Position numbers and translations under genes: made by a program
Part shown: one piece after another, positions 49,707-58,215 of the stretch
Position numbering within the stretch: the stretch's first letter is position 1
Layout: each line of letters begins with the position of its first letter
Assembly (NCBI RefSeq): GCF_000382705.1
Contig: NZ_ARQE01000012.1
Span: forward strand, 62,001-126,000
Source of the DNA: Aureimonas ureilytica DSM 18598 = NBRC 106430
Lineage (GTDB): Bacteria > Pseudomonadota > Alphaproteobacteria > Rhizobiales > Rhizobiaceae
Reading direction: 5' to 3'
DNA: 64,000 nt
The notes under the pieces: model-generated
What the model was told of the DNA's origin: nothing
What the model saw: the letters and a program-made list of their open reading frames with translations, nothing else
Databases searched by the model: none

Positions 49707-50336
49707 ATGCCGCTTCAGAACCGCGTGACGCCGCTCGGTGAGATCGTCGCCGATTCCGCGCGCGGGCTCTTCATGGGCAATCGCGGCATCCTGCACGACG
49801 ACCAAAAGCGGCTCGGCCGCAGCCGCTGGCGACATCCGAACTGGATCGTCTGCAGCCTCGATTACCGCGCGACGCCGCGCCCGCTGATGGCGCCCGGCGC
49901 CTATACCGAACTCTTCTTCCTGGACGAGGCGACGGCGCTCGCTGCCGGCCACCGCCCCTGCGCGCTCTGCCGCCGGCCCGCCTTCCGGCGCTTCGCGGCG
50001 GCCTGGGGCGCGGCGGCCAGCGGGGCACAAGGAGCGGACGCGCCGCCCTCGGCCGGGCGGATCGACCGCGAACTGCACGCCGCCCGGCTGACCGACGACC
50101 GGCGACAGCGCCGGCACCCCGCCCCGCTCGCGAGCCTGCCGGACGGCGCGATGGTGGAGATCGACGGCGCTCCCTGGCTGGTCCATGCCGGGCGGCGGCA
50201 CCGATGGACGCTCGCCGGTTATCGCGAGGCCGAGCCGCTGGACGGGCGAACAGTCGCGGTGCTGACGCCGGAACCAAGCGTGGCGGCGCTGCGGGCGGGC
50301 TTCGCGCCGGTCTTGCATCCCTCCTTAAGCGGTTGA
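49707..50336 (+). CDS. Conserved hypothetical protein with a CxxC motif
   Basis: 209-residue protein of unknown function. ATG 49707 is preceded by GAGGAGG. The N-terminus has RGLFMGNRGILHDD and HPNWIVCSLDY. The middle carries HRPCALCRRPAFR (residues about 90-102), a Cys-x2-Cys that could bind zinc together with nearby His. The C-terminal part contains IDGAPWLVHAGRRHRWTLAGY. No signal peptide or membrane segment. Homologues without known function are common in alphaproteobacteria as far as I recall. Independent of the LysR gene (89-nt gap) and of the next gene. Confidence 0.8.
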   Translation: MPLQNRVTPLGEIVADSARGLFMGNRGILHDDQKRLGRSRWRHPNWIVCSLDYRATPRPLMAPGAYTELFFLDEATALAAGHRPCALCRRPAFRRFAAAWGAAASGAQGADAPPSAGRIDRELHAARLTDDRRQRRHPAPLASLPDGAMVEIDGAPWLVHAGRRHRWTLAGYREAEPLDGRTVAVLTPEPSVAALRAGFAPVLHPSLSG

Positions 50337-50477
50337 AACACGCGGAGTTTCCGCAGCCTGCCTGCGACACGTTCGTGCCCTCGGCGAAAAATTCGCCGCC
50401 GTGGCGAGCGGGACCTTGCGCATGTCAAAATCAAATGTGCGTTATGCCGCATCGAATCGCGCGGCGGAGCTGCATCC

Positions 50478-51317
50478 ATGAACAAGGCCACCAAGAAGGC
50501 GCTGCGGCGCACGGCGATCGCGCTGCCGGTGATTGCGCTGCTCCTGTGGTTCGTGCCCTGGCTGACCCTGTTCTGGCTGGTCTGCGGCGCGATCGACGTC
50601 GCGCGCAACAAGGGCAAGAACCGCCTGCTGCTCAGCCGCTACTTCATGGGCAACGGCATTCTGACCTGGCTGCTCTCGCCCTTCAACCTCTTCGTCGACC
50701 TCGTCAGCCGCCGCAATCCGGGCATCTACACGCTCGATGATTTCCCCGCCGAATGGCGCGAGGAGATCGAGACGGTGCTGAACACGTTCCGCACTCGCCG
50801 CGACGAGATCACCAGCGAGATCGACGCCAAGTTCCACGACGGGCGGCGCGGCATGTATGTCTATCGCTGGTACGGCAAGCCGAACATCGACACGGTGCCG
50901 GAGTTCAACCGCGAGTTCAAATATGTGAAGACCATCGCGGTGTCGGTCTTTTCCGGCAAGGAATCCACCACCTGGCATTACGGCCCGCTGCGCCTGACGC
51001 TGCGCGTCCTGCTCAACCTGAAGCCCGCCGACAGCGACCGCGTCTTCATCGAGTGCAACGGCGAGCGCCATCTCTGGCGCGACAACCCGCTCTACATTTT
51101 CGACGACACGCTGTTCCACCGCTCTGTGAACGAGGTGGACGCGCGCCGCTACAATGTCTTCATGGACGTGATCCGCCCGACCCCGGTGCCCGGCTTCATC
51201 AGTGCGCTCCTGTCGGTCGTCTCGATGATCGCCGACCAGATGAAGTCGCTGTTCTACAAGAACTGGCGCATGATCGGAAACCGCACCGCCACCCCCGCCG
51301 GCGCCGCCAAGGGCTGA
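50478..51317 (+). CDS. Aspartyl/asparaginyl beta-hydroxylase family protein (LpxO/OlsC-like)
   Basis: 279-residue membrane-anchored dioxygenase-like protein with one or two hydrophobic segments at residues 12-38 and possibly 55-75. The cytoplasmic part resembles the Asp_Arg_Hydrox family (Fe(II)/2-oxoglutarate dioxygenases such as LpxO and OlsC, which 2-hydroxylate acyl chains of lipid A and ornithine lipids). Candidate iron ligands are His167 in TTWHYGPLRLTLR and His214 in FDDTLFHRSVNE; RYNVFMDVIRP is the conserved 2-oxoglutarate-binding end. It precedes the structured leader of the Orn/Lys/Arg decarboxylase by about 40 nt on the same strand. Confidence 0.82.
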   Translation: MNKATKKALRRTAIALPVIALLLWFVPWLTLFWLVCGAIDVARNKGKNRLLLSRYFMGNGILTWLLSPFNLFVDLVSRRNPGIYTLDDFPAEWREEIETVLNTFRTRRDEITSEIDAKFHDGRRGMYVYRWYGKPNIDTVPEFNREFKYVKTIAVSVFSGKESTTWHYGPLRLTLRVLLNLKPADSDRVFIECNGERHLWRDNPLYIFDDTLFHRSVNEVDARRYNVFMDVIRPTPVPGFISALLSVVSMIADQMKSLFYKNWRMIGNRTATPAGAAKG

Positions 51318-51354
51318 GAGCCCTCCCCTTTCGAGCGCTGACCGGACCCGCCCT

Positions 51355-51517
51355 GGAGGCCGTTTGACAATCCGGCGGCGGAGGACCCGCGAGGGATTTT
51401 TCGTTCTCACGAGGCGCCAAACGCAGTCGATGCCGGCGGCATCGTCTGACATTGGCAACGAAGTGAGGGCGGAAAAGACCCGGCGTGCCGACCCGATCGG
51501 GTTGTCAAACGGCCTCC
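51355..51517 (+). ncRNA. Structured leader element B upstream of Orn/Lys/Arg decarboxylase
   Basis: 163-nt element closed by a perfect 16-bp helix (51355-51370 with 51502-51517), homologous to element A. Shared blocks: GAGGCGCC 51411-51418, AACGCAGTCGATGC 51420-51433, GGCAACGA 51454-51461, GAAAAGACCCGGCG 51472-51485. Internal helices: GCGG/CCGC around AGGAC near 51380, CGATGCC/GGCATCG at 51428-51444, CTCAC near 51406 with GTGAG near 51463. A competing 10-bp helix AAAAGACCCG (51473-51482) with CGGGTCTTTT (51526-51535) would reach out of the element and disturb the closing helix, as in riboswitch expression platforms. The decarboxylase ATG is at 51668. A speF RNA motif is known upstream of alphaproteobacterial ornithine decarboxylase genes; whether this is that family must be tested. 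Confidence 0.7.
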
Positions 51518-51667
51518 AAAAGGAGCGGGTCTTTTCGTTGGCGCGTCCTTGGCGTATCGACCGGGCCGTACTGACCGGGCAGGGCGCCGAGCGGATGAAA
51601 TGAGGGATTGTCTTGGTCCTGTCATGAAACGCACCGATGGTCCGCGCCACCACGAACCGGGTGCCTC

Positions 51668-54025
51668 ATGGATTATTTCAGACGCTTCACCTTCCTCTTC
51701 GCCACGCCTTCCTTCGACGCCGACGATCTGGAAGGGGCCCGGTACAACCAGATCGTGGACGAGATCGAGAAGTCCGGCTTCGAGGTCGTGCGCGCCCGCA
51801 CGCTGGAAGACGCCGCGATCTCCGTGCAGACGGATGCCGCCATCGGCTGCATGATGGTGGACTGGGGCAAGAAGGGCCTCGAGGGCAAGACCGCCGCCCT
51901 CATCAACCTGATGCGCCGGCGCGGGCTCGACTTCCCGATCATCCTCCTCATCCGCCGCAAGCGCTTCGAGGACGTGCCGGTCGAGGTGCTCGACTTCATC
52001 GACGGCTATGTCTTCCTGTCGGAGGAAACGCCGGCCTTCATCGCCAAGAACCTCATCAGCCGCCTGAAGCAATATGCCGAGACGCTGAAGACGCCCTTTT
52101 TCGGCGCGCTGGTGGACTATGCCGAGGAGGGCAACCAGCTCTGGACCTGCCCCGGGCATAATGGCGGCGTGTTCTACAGCCGCTCGCCGATCGGGCGCGT
52201 CTTCATGGAGCATCTCGGCGAAGCCGTGTTCCGCGACGATCTCGACAACTCGGTTCTCGATCTCGGCGACCTCCTGACCCACGAGGGGCCGGCGCTCGCC
52301 GCGCAGAAGGAAGCGGCGAAGATCTTCGGCGCCGAGAAGACCTATTTTGTCCTGAACGGCACCTCCACCTCAAACAAGGTGGCGCTGGCAGCCTTGGTGA
52401 CGGACGGCGATCTCGTCCTGTTCGACCGCAACAACCACAAGGCCGCCCACCATGGCGCGCTCTTGATCTCCGGCGGCATCCCCGTCTACGTGCCGACCTC
52501 GCGCAATTCCTACGGCCTGATCGGCCCGATGGATTTTGCCTCCCTGGACGAGGACGCGCTTCGCGAGCGCATCCGCACCCATCCCCTGGTGAAGGACCCC
52601 GAGGCCTGGAAGAAGCCCCGCCCCTTCCGCGTCGCCGTGGTCGAACAGTGCACCTATGACGGCACGATCCACAATGCCGAGATGATCCTGAAGCGGATCG
52701 GGCACCTGTGCGAATACATCCTGTTCGACGAGGCCTGGGCGGGCTTCATGAAGTTCCACCCGCTCTATGCCGGGCGCTTCGCCATGGGTCTGGCCGATCT
52801 CGGCCCCGACGCGCCGGGCATCATCGCCACGCAATCCACCCACAAGCAGCTGGCGAGCTTCTCCCAGGCCTCGCAGATCCACATCAAGGATCGGCACATC
52901 AAGGGCCAGAAGCGCCGCGTGGAGCATCGCCGCTTCAACGAAAGCTTCATGCAGCACGCCTCGACCTCGCCCTTCTATCCGCTCTTCGCCTCGCTCGATG
53001 TCGGCGCGCAGATGATGAAGGGCCGCTCGGGCGAAGTGCTCTGGGACGACACGATCCGGCTCGGCATCGAGCTTCGCAAGAAGATCCGCGCCGTGCGGCG
53101 CGAGTTCGAGGAAAAGGAGCAGCGGCCCGAGCGGCGCTGGTTCTTCGAGCCCTTCGTGCCCGACACCGTGTCGATCCCCGACGCCGCGCGCCCCGGCAGC
53201 GCGCATGTCGTGCCCTGGGAAAGCGTCTCGACCGACCAGCTCGCCACCAACCCCGCCTTCTGGCAGCTTTCGCCCGGCGCTTCCTGGCACGGCTTCCAGA
53301 ACATGGAGCCGGGCTTCGCGATGACCGACCCCAACAAGCTGGTGCTGCTCACGCCCGGCTTCGACGGGGCGAACGGCGCCTATGGCGAGCACGGCATTCC
53401 CGCCCCCGTGGTCGCGCAATATCTTCGCGAAAACCGCATCGTGGCGGAAAAGAACGATCTGAACTCGCTTCTCTTCCTCCTGACGCCGGGCGTCGAGGCA
53501 TCCAAGGCCGGAACGCTGATTTCCGGTCTCGTCGCCTTCAAGCGCCTGCATGACGAGAACGCGCCGCTGGAAGAGGTGATCCCGGAATTCTACCGCCGCC
53601 GGGCCGGCCGCTACGCGGGCGTCCGGGTGCGCGATCTCTGCGCCGCGATGCACCGCTTCTTCCGCGCCGCCAATGTCAGCGCGCTTCAGGTCCTGCAATT
53701 CTCGGCCGACCATCTGCCCGACATCGCCATGTCGCCGCACGACGCGGCGCGCTGCCTCGTGCGCAACGATGTCGACTATCTGCCGATCGGCGAGATCGGC
53801 GGGCGCATCGCGACGACGCCCTTCGTGGTCTATCCGCCGGGCATCGCCACCATCGTTCCGGGCGAGCGCCTGAGCGAGCGCGCCCAGCCGATGATCGACT
53901 ATCTCAAGATGTTCGAAGCCTCGTTCAACACGTTCCCGGGCTTCGAGGTCGAAATCCAGGGCGTCTACCGCGAGGTGGATGCGTCGGGCCGCGTGCGGCT
54001 CTATACCTACGTCGTCGCGGAATAG
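51668..54025 (+). CDS. Orn/Lys/Arg decarboxylase, large PLP fold type I
   Basis: 785-residue class of bacterial ornithine/lysine/arginine decarboxylases. The N-terminal wing (residues about 1-135) has a response-regulator-like fold with DFPIILLIRRKR. The PLP domain begins near TCPGHNGGVFY; the cofactor Lys is Lys393 in STHKQLASFSQ, with VEQCTYDGTIHN and FDEAWAGF supplying the Asp that binds the pyridine nitrogen. The C-terminal domain starts near FVPDTVSIPD. ATG 51668 gives the usual N-terminus. A GNAT acetyltransferase gene follows 22 nt later. The expected product is putrescine (from ornithine) or cadaverine/agmatine; exact specificity cannot be read here. Confidence 0.93.
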   Translation: MDYFRRFTFLFATPSFDADDLEGARYNQIVDEIEKSGFEVVRARTLEDAAISVQTDAAIGCMMVDWGKKGLEGKTAALINLMRRRGLDFPIILLIRRKRFEDVPVEVLDFIDGYVFLSEETPAFIAKNLISRLKQYAETLKTPFFGALVDYAEEGNQLWTCPGHNGGVFYSRSPIGRVFMEHLGEAVFRDDLDNSVLDLGDLLTHEGPALAAQKEAAKIFGAEKTYFVLNGTSTSNKVALAALVTDGDLVLFDRNNHKAAHHGALLISGGIPVYVPTSRNSYGLIGPMDFASLDEDALRERIRTHPLVKDPEAWKKPRPFRVAVVEQCTYDGTIHNAEMILKRIGHLCEYILFDEAWAGFMKFHPLYAGRFAMGLADLGPDAPGIIATQSTHKQLASFSQASQIHIKDRHIKGQKRRVEHRRFNESFMQHASTSPFYPLFASLDVGAQMMKGRSGEVLWDDTIRLGIELRKKIRAVRREFEEKEQRPERRWFFEPFVPDTVSIPDAARPGSAHVVPWESVSTDQLATNPAFWQLSPGASWHGFQNMEPGFAMTDPNKLVLLTPGFDGANGAYGEHGIPAPVVAQYLRENRIVAEKNDLNSLLFLLTPGVEASKAGTLISGLVAFKRLHDENAPLEEVIPEFYRRRAGRYAGVRVRDLCAAMHRFFRAANVSALQVLQFSADHLPDIAMSPHDAARCLVRNDVDYLPIGEIGGRIATTPFVVYPPGIATIVPGERLSERAQPMIDYLKMFEASFNTFPGFEVEIQGVYREVDASGRVRLYTYVVAE

Positions 54026-54047
54026 AGCCGGAGTTTCGAGTTCGTTC

Positions 54048-54608
54048 ATGGATCAGGAGAATGAGATCGCGATCCGCCCCTCGCGCGATTCCGACGTGGA
54101 GCCCATGCTGGCGATCTATCGCCGGCATATCCATCGCGGCGTCGAGGCGGGCGTGGAGGACAGCGAGACGCCGGAGCCTGACGATCTGCGCGACCGGCGC
54201 AAGAACCTGAAGAACCGGCGCATGCCCCATCTCGTCGCGACCCGTCGCGGCGAGGTGGTGGGCTATGCCTATGTCGTGCAGTTCCGCAAGCGGCCGGCCT
54301 ATCGCTACGCGGTGAAGCACTCGATCTACGTGCACCACCAGCATCTCGGCCAAGGCATCGGCCGGCTCCTGATGCGCGGTCTGATCGACGCCTGCGCGGC
54401 GGCGGGTTTCCGGCAGATGATCGGCTATATCGACTCGGACAACGCCGCCTCGCTGTCGCTCCATGCGAGCTTCGACTTCCAGCGCGTCGGCCACCTGCCG
54501 GCGGTGGCCTATCGCTACGGGCGCTGGGCCGACAGCGTCATGGTGCAGCGCTCGCTCGGCCCCGGCGCCACCGAACCGCCCCCGCCCCTGCCGCTGTCGA
54601 TCCGCTGA
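54048..54608 (+). CDS. GNAT-family N-acetyltransferase
   Basis: 186-residue acetyltransferase of the phosphinothricin-acetyltransferase-like branch. IRPSRDSDVEPMLAIYRRHI is the start of the fold, HLGQGIGRLLM (about residues 100-110) the acetyl-CoA pyrophosphate loop, and DNAASLSLHASFDFQRVG the C-terminal motif B. ATG 54048 is 22 nt after the decarboxylase stop, so the two are co-expressed; acetylation of the resulting amine is a plausible role. The last 15 residues are Pro-rich. Confidence 0.9.
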   Translation: MDQENEIAIRPSRDSDVEPMLAIYRRHIHRGVEAGVEDSETPEPDDLRDRRKNLKNRRMPHLVATRRGEVVGYAYVVQFRKRPAYRYAVKHSIYVHHQHLGQGIGRLLMRGLIDACAAAGFRQMIGYIDSDNAASLSLHASFDFQRVGHLPAVAYRYGRWADSVMVQRSLGPGATEPPPPLPLSIR

Positions 54609-54628
54609 GCGCATGGGCGCAAACCCGT

Positions 54629-55063
54629 CTAGCGGGATTGCGTGCGCAGATAGGCGATCAGATCGGCGCGGGCGAGCGCGTCCGGGATGCCCGGAAAGAT
54701 CATCTTGGTGCCGGGGGCGAAGCGCGCGGGGTCGGCGAGCCAGCGGTCCATGGCCGCGTCGGTCCAGGTGCCGCCGACCGAGCGCAGCGCCGCCGTCGCG
54801 CCATAGCGCGCCAGCCGCTGGCCGATCGGCGCGTCCATCACGCCATGAAGATTGGGGCCGGCGAGATCCGGCCCGCCTCGGCCGATCGTGTGGCAGGCCT
54901 TGCAGGGGCCGAAAACCGACGCGCCGGCCGCCGGATCGGCGACGCTCATGCGCGCCTCCAGCGTCGGCTCGGGGCCGAGCCGCGCCCGCCGCGCCTCCCG
55001 GTCGCCATCGCCGCAGCCGGACAGAGAGGCGAGCGCCAGAAGCGCGAGAGGGAGTCGGATCAC
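54629..55063 (-). CDS. Lipoprotein c-type cytochrome
   Basis: 144-residue monohaem cytochrome c. The start is a GTG at 55063 with AGGAGG ten bases upstream; earlier in-frame starts lack this. The signal peptide ends in the lipobox LSGC (Cys17), so the protein should be anchored to a membrane facing the periplasm. Haem motif CKACH is at residues 54-58 and the axial Met121 in GTKMIFPG. Class I cytochrome of the c550/c2 type with the usual NLHGVMDAPIG block. Converges with the GNAT gene (20-nt gap). Redox partner unknown. Confidence 0.9.
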   Translation of the reverse strand: MIRLPLALLALASLSGCGDGDREARRARLGPEPTLEARMSVADPAAGASVFGPCKACHTIGRGGPDLAGPNLHGVMDAPIGQRLARYGATAALRSVGGTWTDAAMDRWLADPARFAPGTKMIFPGIPDALARADLIAYLRTQSR

Positions 55064-55187
55064 GGCCCGAAGCCTCCTGGCGCGAAGCGCAGTCGGCGGC
55101 GCGTCGGGTGCGTCTTCAGCATCACTCGTCTTGCCTCCCGCAGCCGGCCTCCGCCGCGTGGCGGTGCGAAGACCCATTGAGAAAAGA

Positions 55188-56420
55188 CTATTGGCGAATG
55201 CGCAGGTTCCGGCGAACGATTTCGTTCGCGAGCCCGGTCAGCCGTTCGCTGGCCTGGTTGGAGTCGGTGGCCAGATAATAGTAGCCGGGCGAGGCGCACA
55301 TCATCAGCGCGGGCGAGATCTGGGGGTAGGTTCTCCCTACTCGATCGAGGAAGAAGTTCCACGGATCATTGTTCGGGACGTATTTGATTTCGAGAACGGC
55401 AAGTTTGATGCCTTTGCCCTTGATGCGACTGCAATAGGATTGATCAACAGGGGCCGTTAACATCCATGGCGCCCGACCAATTCCCACATCGTTGACGCCA
55501 TCGGTTATAATGACAGCCACTTTTTCTGGCTTGTCTTGGCTTGAACCATCCTCTTGGGTTCCGAGCATAGTCTCAAACCCGGACAACGCCTCGCGGAAAT
55601 ACGTATGCTTGCTCGGGATGTTTTTGAAATCCAAGGATTTCACGAGCGTATTCTCGTCGGTACTTCTCTCGACACCCCTCGCGAAAATCTCACTGAAGCC
55701 AGCGGTCGAGATTCGAATGGATAGGTTCTGGCTCTTATCCGCATTGATTTGCAGAAGTTTTTGAGCCGTCGTCTTGAACGCATCCCGCAGCACGTCGATG
55801 CGCAACCGCGCCGGTCCGCCCCTCTCGGGTGGGATCAATCGGTTCATTTCATAGGCGGAAATCCGCCATTTCGTCCAATCTTCCGGCATGTGACAGGCGA
55901 ACGCGCAAGGCCGGTCATTCTTCTCTGCCGTCCAATCTTCCAGCTTTTTCCGCTCGACCTCATCCGCGGCGATGTTCATCGACTCGGAAACATCGAGCAG
56001 GAAATAGAAGTCCATGAAGCCGTCGCGCTTGATGCTGGACTGGGACGAGCGCGAATAGCTGATCGTCTTCGTACCGCCGAGCCGCAGGAAGGCCGTGTCG
56101 TAGCTGTTCGAGATCGCCACGTTCACGACGCCCTGCGCCGTGTCGATATCGCTGGTGATCTTCGACGATTTTAGCCGATCGGGCAGATTGGCCAGCGCGA
56201 CGGCCTGGATGGCGATCTGGGCCTCCGCGACGCTGCCGCTTTCCATGGTCTTGGCGCCCGCGAGCGCCGCCGCGTCCGCCGCGCCCTGGGCCGATGTCTC
56301 GTCCATGGAGACCATGCTGATATCCACCGCGCCGCCGATCGCCAGGGCGAGGACGCTGAAGCTCAGCGCCGCCATGATCGCGAAATTGCCGCGTCGATCG
56401 ATCCAGTATCTCTTGAACAT
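55188..56420 (-). CDS. TadG-like pilus-assembly protein with VWA domain
   Basis: 410 residues. The N-terminus (residues 11-33, a DRRGNFAIMAAL-type start and hydrophobic stretch) is the TadE/TadG pseudopilin-like membrane anchor. A von Willebrand A domain follows with MIDAS residues in LLDVSESMN (Asp143, Ser145, Ser147) and later IITDGVND. Four or more cysteines (e.g. CAFACHM) suggest disulfides outside the cytoplasm. No other tad/flp genes are nearby. The middle (about 55370-55860) is clearly more AT-rich than the rest of the window, with codons otherwise avoided, suggesting a different origin or relaxed constraint. Confidence 0.88.
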   Translation of the reverse strand: MFKRYWIDRRGNFAIMAALSFSVLALAIGGAVDISMVSMDETSAQGAADAAALAGAKTMESGSVAEAQIAIQAVALANLPDRLKSSKITSDIDTAQGVVNVAISNSYDTAFLRLGGTKTISYSRSSQSSIKRDGFMDFYFLLDVSESMNIAADEVERKKLEDWTAEKNDRPCAFACHMPEDWTKWRISAYEMNRLIPPERGGPARLRIDVLRDAFKTTAQKLLQINADKSQNLSIRISTAGFSEIFARGVERSTDENTLVKSLDFKNIPSKHTYFREALSGFETMLGTQEDGSSQDKPEKVAVIITDGVNDVGIGRAPWMLTAPVDQSYCSRIKGKGIKLAVLEIKYVPNNDPWNFFLDRVGRTYPQISPALMMCASPGYYYLATDSNQASERLTGLANEIVRRNLRIRQ

Positions 56421-56771
56421 GCGGTGTCCTCGATCATGGTCTTAAAACGCGCACTGGGTGCGCTCGGCGCTACTCTCCCTTTTTCCTTTGCTAGCTGAAC
56501 GATGTGGATGCGGCGTTAAGGCGGTGTCCAAACTTGATCGGATCGCCGGTGGCCGTTGCGTGAGCGGGGCTGATGGCCGGGACCTTCCATTCGAGCGCAG
56601 AAGGCCGATCATCGTCCGACCCGCTCCGGCGGGACGGCCGTGTCCCGACACCGTGCAACGACGGCAGGCAGGATCACTCCCTCGTGAGGACGGGGCCACG
56701 CCGTTCCCCTCGGCCATCCGGTGTGCATCTTCGTCTTGACGAATGCCGAAGGTTTTGGGGTTGGGGGAAGC
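56421..56771. other. Intergenic region between TadG-like and RTX-like genes
   Basis: 351 nt between divergent genes. An AT-richer part (about 56430-56520) probably holds the promoter of the TadG-like gene. The remainder is GC-rich with open frames but no recognisable protein and no repeat. Confidence 0.4.
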
Positions 56772-57776
56772 ATGGTTCGTTTTGCGGAACGCTTTGGGAC
56801 GGCGGGAGCCGACAGCCTTACGGGCTCGTATGCCACGGTCACATACGGCCTCGCCGGGTCGGACCTTCTCACGACGCAGCGCGGCTCGGCCTATTCGATC
56901 CTGATCGGCGGCAGCGGCTCGGACGTCTACGTCTCCAAGGCCAACACCACCGTCACTATCGCCGATCGCGGCGGCACCGGCATCGACACGCTCTACACGG
57001 AGACGCTGGGTCCCGGCTCCTATGCCATGACCGCGCTGATCGACAATCGCCACTTCGTCGCCTCGGACCGGAACACCGGCGAGACGATCTACATTCTCGA
57101 TTTCTTCTCGCAGGCAAACTATATCGAGCAGATCAACACGCCGGACGGGATCTTTACCACGAACGAACTCTGGCAGTTCGCCCGCTCGCAGCCGAGCTTC
57201 CTCGGCAATCTGCGCTGGGAAGACCTCAATTCGGTCGGGCTGACCCACCCCTTTTCCACGGCCGAGACGAACGAGGCGATCTCCTTCTACGGCAAGCGCG
57301 CGGCGGCGCTGGAAGTGACGCTGCCGGTCGGCGACGAGGGGTCGGTCTATCGCTTCTACAACACGGAAAAGGGCTCGCACTTCTTCACCGCGAGCGTCGC
57401 CGAGCGCGACAGCATCGCCCAGAACCTCTTCCAGTACCAATACGAGGGCGAGGCCTTCGACGCCGCGACGCGCAGCGCGAACACGATCGACATCTTCCGC
57501 TTCTACAACAGCGCGACGGGCACTCATTTCTACACCGCCAGCGCCGCCGAGCGGGATCAGGTGATCCGCACGCTGCCGGTCTTCCAGTACGAAGGCGTGG
57601 CCTACAAGGCCTATGCGAGCAGCGAGGGCGGCGCCCACGAGGAACTCTACCGCTTCTACAACGAGAAGAGCGGAACGCATTTCTACACGACCAGCGAAGC
57701 GGAGCGCGACAGCATCATCGGCACGCTGCCGAGCTATCGCTTCGAGGGCATCGCCTACTATGTCGACAACGCCTGA
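56772..57776 (+). CDS. RTX-type protein with three C-terminal DUF5648-like repeats
   Basis: 334 residues. The N-terminal part (about 1-85) resembles hemolysin-type calcium-binding repeats (GTAGADSLTGS, then LIGGSGSDVYV at residues 44-54) without a cleavable signal peptide, as in type I secreted proteins. The C-terminal half contains three repeats of about 42 residues at 191-232, 240-281 and 290-331, each with a pattern YRFYN-x-x-x-G-x-HFYT-x-S-x-x-ERD...Y-x-x-EG. Such repeats are known as DUF5648 in secreted enzymes and adhesins. ATG 56772 has GGGGGA upstream. No enzymatic domain seen; a surface-binding role is only a guess. Confidence 0.82.
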   Translation: MVRFAERFGTAGADSLTGSYATVTYGLAGSDLLTTQRGSAYSILIGGSGSDVYVSKANTTVTIADRGGTGIDTLYTETLGPGSYAMTALIDNRHFVASDRNTGETIYILDFFSQANYIEQINTPDGIFTTNELWQFARSQPSFLGNLRWEDLNSVGLTHPFSTAETNEAISFYGKRAAALEVTLPVGDEGSVYRFYNTEKGSHFFTASVAERDSIAQNLFQYQYEGEAFDAATRSANTIDIFRFYNSATGTHFYTASAAERDQVIRTLPVFQYEGVAYKAYASSEGGAHEELYRFYNEKSGTHFYTTSEAERDSIIGTLPSYRFEGIAYYVDNA

Positions 57777-57785
57777 CGGCGACAG

Positions 57786-57820
57786 CCCCCTCGGACGCGA
57801 GACCTTCGCGTCCGAGGGGG
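57786..57820 (+). terminator. 15-bp perfect hairpin behind RTX-like gene
   Basis: Stem CCCCCTCGGACGCGA (57786-57800) / TCGCGTCCGAGGGGG (57806-57820), loop GACCT, 10 nt after the RTX-like stop. No U-tract. It probably ends or protects that transcript. The right arm contains GAGGGGG, the only ribosome-binding site for the small ORF at 57826, so the hairpin would also hide that site in read-through transcripts. Confidence 0.65.
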
Positions 57821-57825
57821 CGATC

Positions 57826-58014
57826 ATGGAACCCGAGCCATCGTGGATTCGTAACGCTTCCATGACCAAGAGCGAAGACGACGCAGCCCGAAGCGAAAGC
57901 CGCGAGAGCGTGTTCTCTCCGATCCCGATCCTCATGATGATCGGGGGCGGGTTCGCGACGCTGGTTCTGGCCAAGGCAGGCTGGGACCTCCTGCGAACCT
58001 ATGGCGGATTGTGA
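57826..58014 (+). CDS. Small membrane protein ORF (hypothetical)
   Basis: 62-codon ORF. The first half is polar and acidic (residues 1-33, many Glu, Ser and Arg). The second half has a hydrophobic helix (about 38-54, PILMMIGGGFATLVLAKAG) and a short end DLLRTYGGL. ATG 57826 has GAGGGGG six bases upstream, inside the arm of the 57786-57820 hairpin. An internal ATG at 57862 would give 50 residues. Single-pass membrane protein of unknown function; could be an artefact, but the hydrophobic helix and ribosome site speak for it. Confidence 0.5.
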   Translation: MEPEPSWIRNASMTKSEDDAARSESRESVFSPIPILMMIGGGFATLVLAKAGWDLLRTYGGL

Positions 58015-58215
58015 ACCGCGATCGGCGATTCCAGGCCCCGATTTAGAAGCGGCCTCCCGCCCGAGCTGGGCGGCCCGTCCCCAAGGGCAGGCGCGGACCT
58101 CTCCTTGGGGAACCCTGTCCTGATATCCTCCTATTATCTTCCCGCAAGCCCGGGCTGCTTCAATTTATCTTAAACCCTGCCGACTAGCGTCCTTGCCACT
58201 CGATCCAGTGGGGAG

